Below, one piece after another: positions 7,932-14,685 of a stretch of 18,765 nt of DNA. Position 1 is the first letter of the stretch, and every line of letters begins with the position of its first letter. A program made the translations under genes and the position numbers. The notes beneath the pieces are model-generated. The model was given only the letters and a program-made list of their open reading frames with translations, searched no databases and was not told the origin of the DNA. The stretch comes from Oscillospiraceae bacterium (GTDB taxonomy: Bacteria; Bacillota; Clostridia; Oscillospirales; Oscillospiraceae), in contig JAEDLP010000024.1 in assembly GCA_016295225.1 (NCBI GenBank), positions 1 through 18,765 of the forward strand, in the 5' to 3' direction.

Positions 7932-8381
7932 TCACTGGTCCAAGGGCAGGCTGCCGGGGGTGGGCTCGGAGACCTGGATCTCAAAGGAGTTCTCCCCCAC
8001 CCGCTCGTTCTCCACCTCCATGATATAGCGGATGGAGATGCTGCCGCCGGTCTCGGTCATGTCGGAAAAGGCCTTCTGGGTGTTCACCCCCAGAATGATA
8101 CCGCCGAAGGGAGTCTGGTAGGGGGAGAAGTGCTTCTTGCCCACCTGGAAGATCATCTCAGAGGTGAGCGTCCCCTCCCGGATGAGGGTGATCTGGTCCT
8201 TCTCGATGTGGAAGGTGGTGGTAGTCCCCTCCAGGCCGGTGAGCTCACTCTCCCGATAGGAGAGGGAGAAATCCCCTTCCTGCCCCTTGAGGGTTCCCTG
8301 GGTGACCAGTTCCATCACGTCTTCCTGGCCGGGTTCGCTGGCCTGGGTTCCTCTGATTGAAATAATGACTGGTTTTTCCAT
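7932..8381 (-). CDS. DUF1934 family protein (YwiB-like, calycin-type beta-barrel)
   Basis: The 149-aa cytoplasmic protein has no signal peptide. It carries the DUF1934 hallmarks: an N-terminal VIISIRGTQ strand, alternating beta strands, a YQTPFGGIILGVNT segment in the C-terminal half (about residues 94-107) and ISIRYIMEVENE (123-134). Members such as Bacillus YwiB have a lipocalin-like (calycin) barrel, but no substrate or activity is established. Genomic linkage to argS is recurrent in Firmicutes and is seen here, with the gene first in the operon. The start at 8381 fits the family N-terminus; its ribosome site (AAGTGGGA) is weak. A role linked to translation is only suggested by the neighbourhood. 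Confidence 0.88.
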   Translation of the reverse strand: MEKPVIISIRGTQASEPGQEDVMELVTQGTLKGQEGDFSLSYRESELTGLEGTTTTFHIEKDQITLIREGTLTSEMIFQVGKKHFSPYQTPFGGIILGVNTQKAFSDMTETGGSISIRYIMEVENERVGENSFEIQVSEPTPGSLPLDQ

Positions 8382-8419
8382 GAATCTATCCCACTTCTTT
8401 TTTATTTTGTTAGCAAATC

Positions 8420-8448
8420 ATTATACCCGATATTGCGCGAAATGTAAA
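8420..8448 (-). promoter_or_regulatory. SigA-type promoter for DUF1934-argS
   Basis: On the minus strand TTTACA (8448-8443), a 17-base spacer and a perfect TATAAT (8425-8420) point leftward. The predicted transcript start is near 8413, about 31 bases before the start codon. Confidence 0.82.
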
Positions 8449-8588
8449 GAGCGGTATCCCGCCCTCCTGATCCCTCCATACCCTATCATTTTGACGGTTT
8501 TCGTTGAGAATTCCCCCTGTTTTTGTGATATTTCCTTCCCTCCGCTGCCCTGGCTGGAAATCTTCACAGTCTTTTTACAAGAAGCCCT

Positions 8589-8617
8589 TTGACTTTTCCG
8601 GGAAAGCACACTATAAT
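8589..8617 (+). promoter_or_regulatory. SigA-type promoter of the 138-aa protein gene
   Basis: TTGACT (8589-8594), a 17-base spacer and a perfect TATAAT (8612-8617) predict a start near 8624 and a leader of about 88 bases. With the opposing promoter at 8420-8448 this makes the 330-base gap a divergent regulatory region. I see no gene in the gap. Confidence 0.82.
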
Positions 8618-8711
8618 GGTGGGACGATTCCGGCGGAGACGCAACATTCCCCACCGGTCTGCTTAGAATACTATGAAGCGAACAATCATCCCACAGCGAG
8701 GAGGTCATGGT

Positions 8712-9128
8712 ATGCAGCTGGAACTGAGCAAGAAGCAATTCCGGCGTCTGCTAGATATGGTATACATCGGCAACTGGATCCTCAATTCCACCCGTGGAGA
8801 GGACCGGTTCCGGGACTACGACCAGGTGGAGAGCCTACTCTTTGAAAAGGCCCGGCAGGAGGGCATGGAGATCCTGGCCGAGACCTACCAAGGGGAGACC
8901 GTTCCCTCCCGGGCCTTTGTGGAGGGCGGCATTCACGAGGCCATCATGGAGTATGAGAACAACGTCTTTTTCGACATCCTGGCCGAGGACCTGGCCCGGC
9001 GGGACATGAACGACGTGCCCATCGACGCCAGCAACTACGCCGAGCTGAACCAGCGGATCGAGGCGTATATCACGGAATTTGAGGAAAACGGCACCGATAA
9101 CATCCTGGTGGATACGGATACTCTGTGA
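8712..9128 (+). CDS. Unrecognised conserved-looking 138-aa soluble protein
   Basis: I do not recognise a named family with certainty. The product is acidic, has no signal peptide or membrane segment and is predicted mainly helical. It opens with QLELSKKQFRRLLDMVYIGNW (residues 2-22), a pattern I associate with short hypothetical proteins in anaerobes. There is an RDYDQVESLLFEKARQEGME helix in the middle, a YENNVFFDILAEDLARRDM segment near residues 77-95, and an acidic tail. The ATG at 8712 is chosen over one at 8673 because GAGGAGG sits 7 bases upstream. It has its own near-consensus promoter and terminator, so it is monocistronic and probably well expressed. No function is inferred. Confidence 0.75.
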   Translation: MQLELSKKQFRRLLDMVYIGNWILNSTRGEDRFRDYDQVESLLFEKARQEGMEILAETYQGETVPSRAFVEGGIHEAIMEYENNVFFDILAEDLARRDMNDVPIDASNYAELNQRIEAYITEFEENGTDNILVDTDTL

Positions 9129-9147
9129 GCATCCATGCAGAATATGC

Positions 9148-9179
9148 AAAAACCGGAAGGACAGATCCTTCCGGTTTTT
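9148..9179. terminator. Bidirectional terminator between the 138-aa gene and rqcH
   Basis: A perfect 14-bp stem (9148-9161 with 9166-9179), AT-rich at both outer ends, encloses a 4-base loop between convergent genes. Confidence 0.92.
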
Positions 9180-9189
9180 CTTTTGGGTA

Positions 9190-10947
9190 TCAGGTCTTCA
9201 GCTTCTTTACCAGCTCCTCATCCGGGTCCACATAGGCGGTCTGGTAGGTGGTGTAGACCACCATGCCCGGGCGGGCGCCGGCGGGTTTCTTTACAAACTT
9301 CACCGGGGTGTAGTCCACCGGGACCTTCTTTCCCTCTCGGCCCTGGGAGAACCAGGTGGCCAGGCAGGCGGCCTCGTGGAGGCTCCTCTCGTCGGGCTTC
9401 TCCCCCTCGGTCCACAAAATCACATGGGAGCCGTGGATTTTTTGCGTGTGGAACCAGTAGTCCCACTTCCCCGCCTGCTTGGTGGTGAGCATGTCGTTCT
9501 GCAAATTATTGCGGCCCACGGAGATGCGGAACCCGGCGGAGGAGCGGAACTCCATGGGCTTGGAATGGGACCGCTTCATGCGGTCCTTGGCCTTGCCCTT
9601 CCGGCGGAGGTAGCCGGTCTCCACCAGCTCCTGGCGGATCTCCTCCAGGTCCCGGTCCCCTTCCGCCCGGGAGATGCTGTCCAGGACGCTGTCCAGGTAC
9701 GCCCCCTCGGCGGCCCCCTTCTCCAACTGGATGGTGAGCATCTCCTCGGCGGTCTTGGCCTTGGTGTAGGCCTTGTAATACCTGGCGGCGTTCTGCTGGG
9801 GCGTTTTCAAGGGGTCCAGGGGGATCTCGATCTCGGCGCAGTCGGGATCGTAGTAGTTCTCCGCCCGCAGGACCTTCATCCCCTTCTCCATCCGGTAGAG
9901 GTTAGCGGTGATGAGGTCGCCGTACATGCGGTCCTGCTCCCGGTTCTTGGTTCGCTCCAGTTCCTTCTCCTGCATCGCCATTTTTCGGGTCAGACGGTCC
10001 CGGGCATGGGTTAGAGACTTAATAAAGTCCTGTCCCTTCTGGCGGACCGAATCGGCGGTCTCCCGGGCCTGATAGAAGGCGTCCAGCAGATCCCCGAAGG
10101 TGTCAAAGGCGCGGTTCTCCGTGCCGGGGCCGTACTGGAGGATGGGCCGGAAGGAGAAGTCCACCGGCTTGCCCTCCCGGACCAGCATGGTGGGCTGGAC
10201 GTCTCCCGCCCGGAGCTTTTCCAGGATGGCGTCCACTTTTTCCAACAGCTTTTCCGGGTCCCGGCCCACGGGGGCGTCCACCTCCCCAAAGGCCTCAAAG
10301 GCGGCCTCCCGGGCAATCAGGGGGGACAGGCCCAAAAAGTGGTTCATCAAAAATTTATCGGCGGGGGCATCCATAGGAGAGGACGTCAGAAGGGCGGCCC
10401 GCTCCTCCGGGGTCATGGTCTCCGGGTCCAGCTTGCCCGCTTGCATGGGGGGATACTTATAAAACATCCCTGGCAGCAGGGGGCGGGCGTTTTCCTGGGA
10501 CAGGTCCACATCCACCCGGCGCAGGCAGTCCACGATGCGCCCCTCCCCGTCCAGCAGGAGCAGGTTGGTCCGTCGGCCCATGGCCTCCAGGATCAGGCGG
10601 CGGATAACCTTGTCCCCCATCTCGTTGGAGGCCTCGATGACCAGCTCGGCCAGACGCTCCATGGGGGGCTGGCGCAGCTCCAAAATCTTGCCGCCGGTGA
10701 GGTACTTCCGCAGGAGCATGCAGAACATGGGGGGCTCCGCCGGGTTCTCCCGGGGCAGCTGGGTAAGCTGCATCCGGGGCCGGGCGGGGTTTGCGGTGAG
10801 CAGCAGGCGGCAAGCGCCGGTCTTACTGCGGATATGGAGCAGGATCTCATCCCGGCTGGGCTGGTGGATCTTGTCGATCCGGCCGCCGAGGACTGCCTGT
10901 TCCGTCTCCCTGCGGACGGCGGACAGGCACAGGGCGTCCATGGGCAT
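9190..10947 (-). CDS. rqcH: RqcH, NFACT-family ribosome quality-control protein (annotated FbpA in some genomes)
   Basis: RqcH binds obstructed 50S subunits carrying peptidyl-tRNA and recruits tRNA-Ala to add C-terminal alanine tails that mark stalled chains for degradation. It is the bacterial homologue of Rqc2/NEMF. The 585-aa product has the NFACT-N domain (start MDALCLSAVRRE; SNEMGDKVIRRLILEAMGR around 107-125), a central coiled-coil-rich region (about 290-420) and the C-terminal DUF814/NFACT-R domain (NDMLTTKQAGKWDYWFHTQ and the following GSHVILWT). At the position of the Asp-Arg pair reported as important in Bacillus RqcH this protein has E97-R98. The start at 10947 follows the mrnC stop by 1 base, with GGAGGAGGAG upstream, so translational coupling is likely. 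Confidence 0.94.
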   Translation of the reverse strand: MPMDALCLSAVRRETEQAVLGGRIDKIHQPSRDEILLHIRSKTGACRLLLTANPARPRMQLTQLPRENPAEPPMFCMLLRKYLTGGKILELRQPPMERLAELVIEASNEMGDKVIRRLILEAMGRRTNLLLLDGEGRIVDCLRRVDVDLSQENARPLLPGMFYKYPPMQAGKLDPETMTPEERAALLTSSPMDAPADKFLMNHFLGLSPLIAREAAFEAFGEVDAPVGRDPEKLLEKVDAILEKLRAGDVQPTMLVREGKPVDFSFRPILQYGPGTENRAFDTFGDLLDAFYQARETADSVRQKGQDFIKSLTHARDRLTRKMAMQEKELERTKNREQDRMYGDLITANLYRMEKGMKVLRAENYYDPDCAEIEIPLDPLKTPQQNAARYYKAYTKAKTAEEMLTIQLEKGAAEGAYLDSVLDSISRAEGDRDLEEIRQELVETGYLRRKGKAKDRMKRSHSKPMEFRSSAGFRISVGRNNLQNDMLTTKQAGKWDYWFHTQKIHGSHVILWTEGEKPDERSLHEAACLATWFSQGREGKKVPVDYTPVKFVKKPAGARPGMVVYTTYQTAYVDPDEELVKKLKT

Positions 10948-10948
10948 A

Positions 10949-11353
10949 TCAGGTCTCCTCCTCCATCATAATTTCGAACAATTCATTGAGCCGCGGGGTA
11001 TTTCCCTGGATGTAGAGCCAGCCGAAGAGGGCTTCCAGCCCCGTGGCAATCTGATACTCCCGCCGGGTGGCCCCCCGGGGGTGGGAGTGGGGGTTGGCGT
11101 TGCGGCCCCGCTTGTAGATGCGCTCCTCCTCTTCCGTCAGGCTGGGGAGAATTTTCTCCAGCATCCTGGCCTGACGGGGGGCGGCCACATAAGCCAGGGC
11201 CGCTCGGTGGAGGCTGCCCGGGGTGAGTTTACCGTGGCAGCACAGCCAGGAGCGGACCATAAGCTCATAGACCGCGTCCCCCAGGTAGGCCAGCCCCAGG
11301 TTGCTCATTTTCAGCAGTTCCTGCTTGTCTTCTGACAGGTGAAAATAATCCAT
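10949..11353 (-). CDS. mrnC: Mini-ribonuclease III
   Basis: Mini-III is a homodimeric RNase III-like enzyme lacking the dsRNA-binding domain. It trims the double-stranded ends of pre-23S rRNA during 50S maturation. The 134-aa product shows the RNase III signature LAYLGDAVYEL with catalytic D26, a KRGRNA segment at 81-86 and GLEALFGWLY containing E107. The ATG at 11353 is chosen over upstream in-frame ATGs because the family begins about here, GGAGA lies 5 bases before it, and the longer version would overlap the preceding gene. It sits between a hypothetical gene and rqcH; the shared theme with rqcH is the large ribosomal subunit. Confidence 0.93.
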   Translation of the reverse strand: MDYFHLSEDKQELLKMSNLGLAYLGDAVYELMVRSWLCCHGKLTPGSLHRAALAYVAAPRQARMLEKILPSLTEEEERIYKRGRNANPHSHPRGATRREYQIATGLEALFGWLYIQGNTPRLNELFEIMMEEET

Positions 11354-11423
11354 ATCGTTCTCCGATGCGTCAAACAGATTTGGATGTATTGTATCGCAGA
11401 TTTTCCGTTCTGGCAAGGGCAGG

Positions 11424-11963
11424 TCATCCATCGGGCCGTTCAGGCGCGCCGTTCTCCCGAAACCGGAAGACGATGTGGGCTTTCCCACCCAGGGATTTCA
11501 CCTGGGCAAAACAAAAGATGGGGATCAATGGGAAGGGACTGCGAGGGTCCCAGGGAAAGGCCAGGGAAAACCCTCCCTCCTGGTGCCGGCGCAGAAGGCC
11601 CCGGTTTCGTTGGTCGGCCGCCCGGGCCAGGAGCTGGTCGGCCGGAAACAGGCTGGCCAGGTCCCCCACTTCCTTCCAGCCCTGAAAGGGCGTCTGTTCA
11701 AAGGAATAGGTCTTCCGAATCTGCCCCCCCTGGATGGGCCAGCACCCCTTCTGCCGCAGTTGGGCCGCCGACAGGGAGCGGCGCAGACGGAGGCTCCCTC
11801 CCTCGGGCATGAGGGTCCCCAGGTCGCAGGTTCCCCCCGGCCCCACCAGGTAGCCGTGGTACAGGCCCTTGTCCGGCGGACGGACCTCCATGGCCGCCTC
11901 CACCCTGCCGCCGTTCTCCCGGCAGGTAAGTTGGCCGTTTTCCATGGGAAATCGCTGTTCCAT
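11424..11963 (-). CDS. Unrecognised 179-aa protein, first gene of the mrnC-rqcH operon
   Basis: No named family is recognised. The product has no signal peptide or membrane segment and is rich in Arg, Gly and Pro. Residues 29-70 read as a compact beta-type unit with KGLYHGYLVGPGG then LGTLMPEGGSLRLRRSLS. The C-terminal half holds FPWDPRSPFPLIPIFCFAQ (136-154) and a final strand, KAHIVFRFRENG. It looks like a small all-beta cytoplasmic protein. The ATG at 11963 is preferred over 11996 because GGAGGGAGG precedes it closely. It ends 70 bases before mrnC, so it is likely cotranscribed with mrnC and rqcH. Function is unknown; context hints at ribosome or RNA work but proves nothing. Confidence 0.72.
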   Translation of the reverse strand: MEQRFPMENGQLTCRENGGRVEAAMEVRPPDKGLYHGYLVGPGGTCDLGTLMPEGGSLRLRRSLSAAQLRQKGCWPIQGGQIRKTYSFEQTPFQGWKEVGDLASLFPADQLLARAADQRNRGLLRRHQEGGFSLAFPWDPRSPFPLIPIFCFAQVKSLGGKAHIVFRFRENGAPERPDG

Positions 11964-11994
11964 GGTTCCTCCCTCCTCTCTGGCTACCCTATGC

Positions 11995-12026
11995 AAAACC
12001 CCGCTCCGGAAAGAACCGGAGCGGGG
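11995..12026 (-). terminator. Terminator downstream of the XRE gene
   Basis: A perfect 11-bp GC stem (11999-12009 with 12016-12026, loop AAAGAA) is followed on the minus strand by TTTT. It sits between the XRE gene and the start of the 179-aa gene. A second AT-rich inverted repeat (TCGAAAAA/TTTTTCGA, 12039-12057) lies just upstream of it on that strand. Confidence 0.8.
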
Positions 12027-12070
12027 TGGGGCAAATCGTCGAAAAAGGTTTTTTCGATAGACGAGGATGC

Positions 12071-12277
12071 TTAGAAGTAAAACAGCTCCTCAAACTTTTT
12101 CTCCAGGGCCACGCAGAGCAGCAGGGCCAGTTTGGCGGTGGGGCTGAACTGCCCAGTCTCGATGGAGCTGATGGTCTGGCGGGAAACGCCCACCAGCTTG
12201 GCCAACTCTCCTTGGGAGAGGCCTTTCTCGTTCCGGGCTTCTTTCAGGTTGTTGTGCAGAATTAAATCGTTGTCCAT
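12071..12277 (-). CDS. Small XRE (Cro/CI-type) transcriptional regulator
   Basis: The 68-aa protein is almost entirely one helix-turn-helix_3 domain. The recognition region LSQGELAKLVGVSRQTISSI lies at residues 20-39, followed by the typical ETGQFSPT turn. Such stand-alone domains bind short operators as dimers and usually repress their own operon. It starts 9 bases after the stop of the membrane-protein gene, so the pair is one transcript. No separate ligand-binding domain is present, so any signal probably comes through the partner protein or protein level. Three related sequence sites at the operon promoter (12643-12719) are good candidates for its operators; that link is inference. Confidence 0.92.
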   Translation of the reverse strand: MDNDLILHNNLKEARNEKGLSQGELAKLVGVSRQTISSIETGQFSPTAKLALLLCVALEKKFEELFYF

Positions 12278-12286
12278 ACCGTCGCC

Positions 12287-12622
12287 TCATCCGAATAGAT
12301 TCCATAAGAACATGCCCCCATTCAGGACCGCTGCCGCCACAGTCACAATCGCCACGACCAAATCAAGCATTGTTTGCAAGCGATACCACTTATAAAAAGA
12401 CGATACGGAAGCCATTGCCCAGTAAAGAAACCACATGTTATTGATTTCTATGGCCAGGTGAGCAACGCCCGTACATACTGAGACCGCTGCACAAATGACA
12501 AAGCCAACCACCATCGCGAGCTGACTGCCCCGCCGGTCTAAATAGACTTCCATCTCATCCTTGCCCTCCCGGGCCTGGATCTGGGCCTTGCGCAGGATCT
12601 CGTTCTTATCTATCTTATCCAT
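12287..12622 (-). CDS. Small 3-TM membrane protein (DUF6442-like) paired with XRE regulator
   Basis: The 111-aa product has a charged cytoplasmic N-terminus starting with KNEILRKAQIQAREGKDEME (residues 6-25) and then three predicted membrane helices at about 34-55, 61-78 and 85-107. The pattern NEILRKAQ...DEMEVYLDRRG resembles DUF6442 proteins, which commonly sit beside small XRE regulators; that family name is from memory and moderately sure. The ATG at 12622 has a strong AAGGAGGG site. By analogy with repressor/membrane-protein pairs such as SdpR/SdpI it might sense something at the membrane or sequester the regulator, but nothing in the sequence shows this directly. Confidence 0.8.
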   Translation of the reverse strand: MDKIDKNEILRKAQIQAREGKDEMEVYLDRRGSQLAMVVGFVICAAVSVCTGVAHLAIEINNMWFLYWAMASVSSFYKWYRLQTMLDLVVAIVTVAAAVLNGGMFLWNLFG

Positions 12623-12642
12623 TGTGTACCCTCCTTACCGCA

Positions 12643-12719
12643 TTTTGACAAGTTTTCTTTACACCCCCAGGATATCACAGCCAAGTTAACTTGTCAATCT
12701 CTTTTTGTCAAGTTTTCTT
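12643..12719. promoter_or_regulatory. Three-site operator candidate for the XRE module
   Basis: Two near-identical 17-bp direct repeats, TTTTGACAAGTTTTCTT (12643-12659) and TTTTGTCAAGTTTTCTT (12703-12719), differ at one base and are spaced exactly 60 bp apart. Between them lies an inverted copy: on the minus strand TTGACAAGTTAACTT (12697-12683), sharing 13 of 15 bases with the first site and forming the 12-bp palindrome CAAGTTAACTTG. The sites lie just downstream of the predicted start, over the -35/spacer, and upstream of it. Confidence 0.65.
12669..12697 (-). promoter_or_regulatory. Promoter of the membrane-protein/XRE operon
   Basis: Minus-strand TTGACA (12697-12692), a 17-base spacer and TATCCT (12674-12669; 4 of 6 consensus). 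The -35 box is embedded in the central operator-like site, which fits repression by the XRE protein. Confidence 0.6.
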
Positions 12720-12748
12720 GGCATTTTTGTTTCAAGCAGAGACAGAGA

Positions 12749-12780
12749 AACATCCCGCCCGGAAACCCAGGCGGGATGTT
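12749..12780 (-). terminator. Hairpin terminator after the DUF1847 gene
   Basis: A perfect 11-bp stem (12749-12759 with 12770-12780, 10-base loop) begins 3 bases after the stop codon. On the minus strand it is followed by TTTCTCTG, a weak U tract. Confidence 0.65.
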
Positions 12781-12783
12781 CGC

Positions 12784-13434
12784 TCAATCCTCGGAAGGAT
12801 GACTCAAATGTTTATAGTACCCGTCTGCGTGGTAGAGGGGCATGACGGTGTTGTGCATCAGGACCCGGTCCTTCACCACCAGGGTGGTGGTGGGGGCCTG
12901 GGAGTGCTTATAGAACAGGCTGTCGTGGCCCACGCACAGGCCCATGACGATGTTGAACTCGGTCCCCTCCTCGGCCAGAAGCTGGGCCTGGAGGACGGGG
13001 TTGCAGGCCATGGGGCCGGGGCCGTGGTACTTGGGGTGGATGCCCAGTTCGGTCTTGGGCACCTCCCCAGCCTTGCAGCCCACGCCGTAGACCTCGAAGC
13101 CGTTGGCCCGGAGCATCTTGGCCAGGGTGCGGCTCTCCCGGATCAGGGCCACACAGGTGGCGATGCCGATCTTTTTGTAGCCCATTTGCTTGGCAAACTC
13201 GATGGTCTCCTGGACCCGGGGCCACTTGCGATAGCCCTCCGCTTCCACAACCGCCGCCGCCTGGACGATCTTTTTATCCTCTTCGCTGGTAAAATACTCC
13301 CGCAGGGAATTGTTCCGCTGCTCCTCCGTCATCTGACGGCTGATGCAGAAGGCGGGAAATGCCTTGTGGGGATTGTGGGCGTCGCACAGAGTCACTGCAC
13401 AGTCGATGCAGGAACGCCGGATATCATCAGCCAT
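12784..13434 (-). CDS. DUF1847 family cysteine-rich, putative metal-binding protein
   Basis: The 216-aa protein matches the DUF1847 pattern. An N-terminal cluster C9-x2-C12-x4-C17 and C30 looks like a metal-binding knuckle. An alpha/beta body follows with IGIATCVALIRES (C94), GVGCKAGE (C120), MACNPVLQAQLL (C144) and GLCVGHDSLF (C167). The regularly placed cysteines at strand ends suggest metal or Fe-S ligation or a redox site; no activity is established for the family. Its start overlaps the end of udp by 8 bases (ATGGCTGA), so it is translationally coupled to uridine phosphorylase, with GAGGAGG upstream. A role near nucleoside metabolism is a guess from context. Confidence 0.88.
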   Translation of the reverse strand: MADDIRRSCIDCAVTLCDAHNPHKAFPAFCISRQMTEEQRNNSLREYFTSEEDKKIVQAAAVVEAEGYRKWPRVQETIEFAKQMGYKKIGIATCVALIRESRTLAKMLRANGFEVYGVGCKAGEVPKTELGIHPKYHGPGPMACNPVLQAQLLAEEGTEFNIVMGLCVGHDSLFYKHSQAPTTTLVVKDRVLMHNTVMPLYHADGYYKHLSHPSED

Positions 13435-14221
13435 GGTGTGCCTCCTCTCCTTTCTTTCGATCCTGGATGATCAGATTCTTCAACCCTTCGATGCAGGCCT
13501 TGACGGACAGAAGCACATTGGTGGATTCCTTTTGATCCAGTCCGGCCTTCTCCCGCTCCTGATTCCACACCACGTGGAAAATCGAGCCGCAGCGGACCCC
13601 CAGGGCGGCGGCGGCAGTAAAGAGGGCGGCGGATTCCATCTCGCTGGCCAGAACACCCAGACGCTTCCAGGCCTCCCACTTGGCCTCCAGTTCGTAGGAC
13701 ACCGGCATCCTCTGGGGAGAGTGCTGGCCGTAGAAGGAGTCCTTGCACTGGACCACGCCGGCGTGCCAGGGCTTCCCCAGGGCCTTGGACGCGTCCACCA
13801 GGGCAGTCAGGACCTCATAGTCGGGCACGGCGGGGAACTCGATGGGGGCGTACTCCCGGCTGGTCCCCTCGTGGCGGATGGCCCCGGTGGCAATCACCAG
13901 ATCGTTGCTCTGAACCTTCAGATCAATGCCCCCGCAGGTGCCTACCCGCAGGAAGGTGTCCGCACCAATGGCAGTCAGTTCCTCCATGGCGATGACCGCG
14001 GAGGGTCCGCCAATGCCCGTGGAACAGACGCTGACCTTCTCCCCCAGGATGGTGCCGGTATAGGTGTTATACTCCCGGTTATAGGCCACTTGGACGGGGT
14101 CGTCGAAAAACCGGGCGATGAGCTCACTGCGGGCAGGGTCGCCGGGCAGGATGCAATAGCGGCCCACATCACCGGGGGCGCAGCCAATGTGATACTGTAC
14201 CTGACGTTTGTCTTTATCCAT
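13427..14221 (-). CDS. udp: Uridine phosphorylase (nucleoside phosphorylase family)
   Basis: This enzyme splits uridine with phosphate into uracil and ribose-1-phosphate for pyrimidine salvage. The 264-aa protein carries the NP-I family motifs: GDPAR phosphate loop (27-31), GIGGPS (69-74), RVGTCGG (92-98), and EMES (194-197), whose Met and Glu contact the ribose. The N-terminal YHIGCAPGDVGRYCILPGDP and the CKDSFYGQHSPQRMP segment (159-173) favour uridine over purine phosphorylases. A purine-specific enzyme is the alternative and cannot be fully excluded. Its ATG overlaps the end of ruvX by 8 bases (ATGGATAA) and its end overlaps the DUF1847 start, so three genes form a tightly coupled operon. 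Confidence 0.9.
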   Translation of the reverse strand: MDKDKRQVQYHIGCAPGDVGRYCILPGDPARSELIARFFDDPVQVAYNREYNTYTGTILGEKVSVCSTGIGGPSAVIAMEELTAIGADTFLRVGTCGGIDLKVQSNDLVIATGAIRHEGTSREYAPIEFPAVPDYEVLTALVDASKALGKPWHAGVVQCKDSFYGQHSPQRMPVSYELEAKWEAWKRLGVLASEMESAALFTAAAALGVRCGSIFHVVWNQEREKAGLDQKESTNVLLSVKACIEGLKNLIIQDRKKGEEAHHG

Positions 14222-14663
14222 GGTGTTCCTCCTGTTCCTGTCGCTGGGCCTGGACGCGCTTCCAGGTCAGGTAGCCATCCAGAATGAGGGTAGCAGCGAC
14301 CGAGTCGATTTTATCCTTACGATTCTTGGCACGGACCCCCTGCTCCCCCAGAATCCGGTGGGCGTCCACCGTGGTGCGGCGCTCATCCCAGAGAACCACA
14401 GGCAGGCCGGTCCGCTCCCGCAGCTTTTCCGCCAGGGCCGCGCACTTTTCCGCCCGGGGGCCAACGGTGCCGTCCATGTTTTTCGGGTAGCCCAGGACCA
14501 GCTCCTCCGCCCCCTGCTTTTGGGCCAGGACGGCCAGCTCCTCCAGGACCACCTCTTCCTTTCGGCTCTTTACCAAAAAGGTCTGACCGGCCAGAAGCCC
14601 CGTCACATCAGACAGGGCAACGCCTGTGCGGGCGTCCCCGTAATCAATTGCCATGATTCGCAT
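14214..14663 (-). CDS. ruvX: RuvX/YqgF, putative pre-16S rRNA nuclease (RNase H-like fold)
   Basis: YqgF proteins have an RNase H-like fold. They were predicted as Holliday-junction resolvases and are now linked to 5'-end processing of pre-16S rRNA. The 149-aa protein has the full set of acidic residues: D7 in MAIDYGDARTG, the ELVLGYPKNMDG strand-loop (54-65), the WDERRTT segment (92-98, E94) and D120 in KIDSVAA. The ATG at 14663 is preceded by AAGGAAGTGA; an internal ATG three codons on is possible. It is first in the operon with udp and the DUF1847 gene, with a consensus promoter just upstream. Confidence 0.93.
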   Translation of the reverse strand: MRIMAIDYGDARTGVALSDVTGLLAGQTFLVKSRKEEVVLEELAVLAQKQGAEELVLGYPKNMDGTVGPRAEKCAALAEKLRERTGLPVVLWDERRTTVDAHRILGEQGVRAKNRKDKIDSVAATLILDGYLTWKRVQAQRQEQEEHHG

Positions 14664-14685
14664 ACTATCACTTCCTTATAAAAAT

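Noticed and set aside
6483..8360. Long plus-strand open frame opposite argS and DUF1934 (about 625 codons)
   Set aside because: It is the antisense shadow of two clear genes in GC-rich DNA. The translation is Gly/Val/Leu/His-rich low complexity without family motifs, and no ribosome site fits.
9079..10014. Plus-strand frame of about 311 codons opposite rqcH
   Set aside because: Antisense shadow of RqcH. It starts inside the upstream gene and crosses a terminator hairpin.
12643..12719. Repeats at the XRE promoter as a CRISPR-like or satellite array
   Set aside because: Only three short copies in mixed orientation, centred on a promoter; an operator set explains them better.
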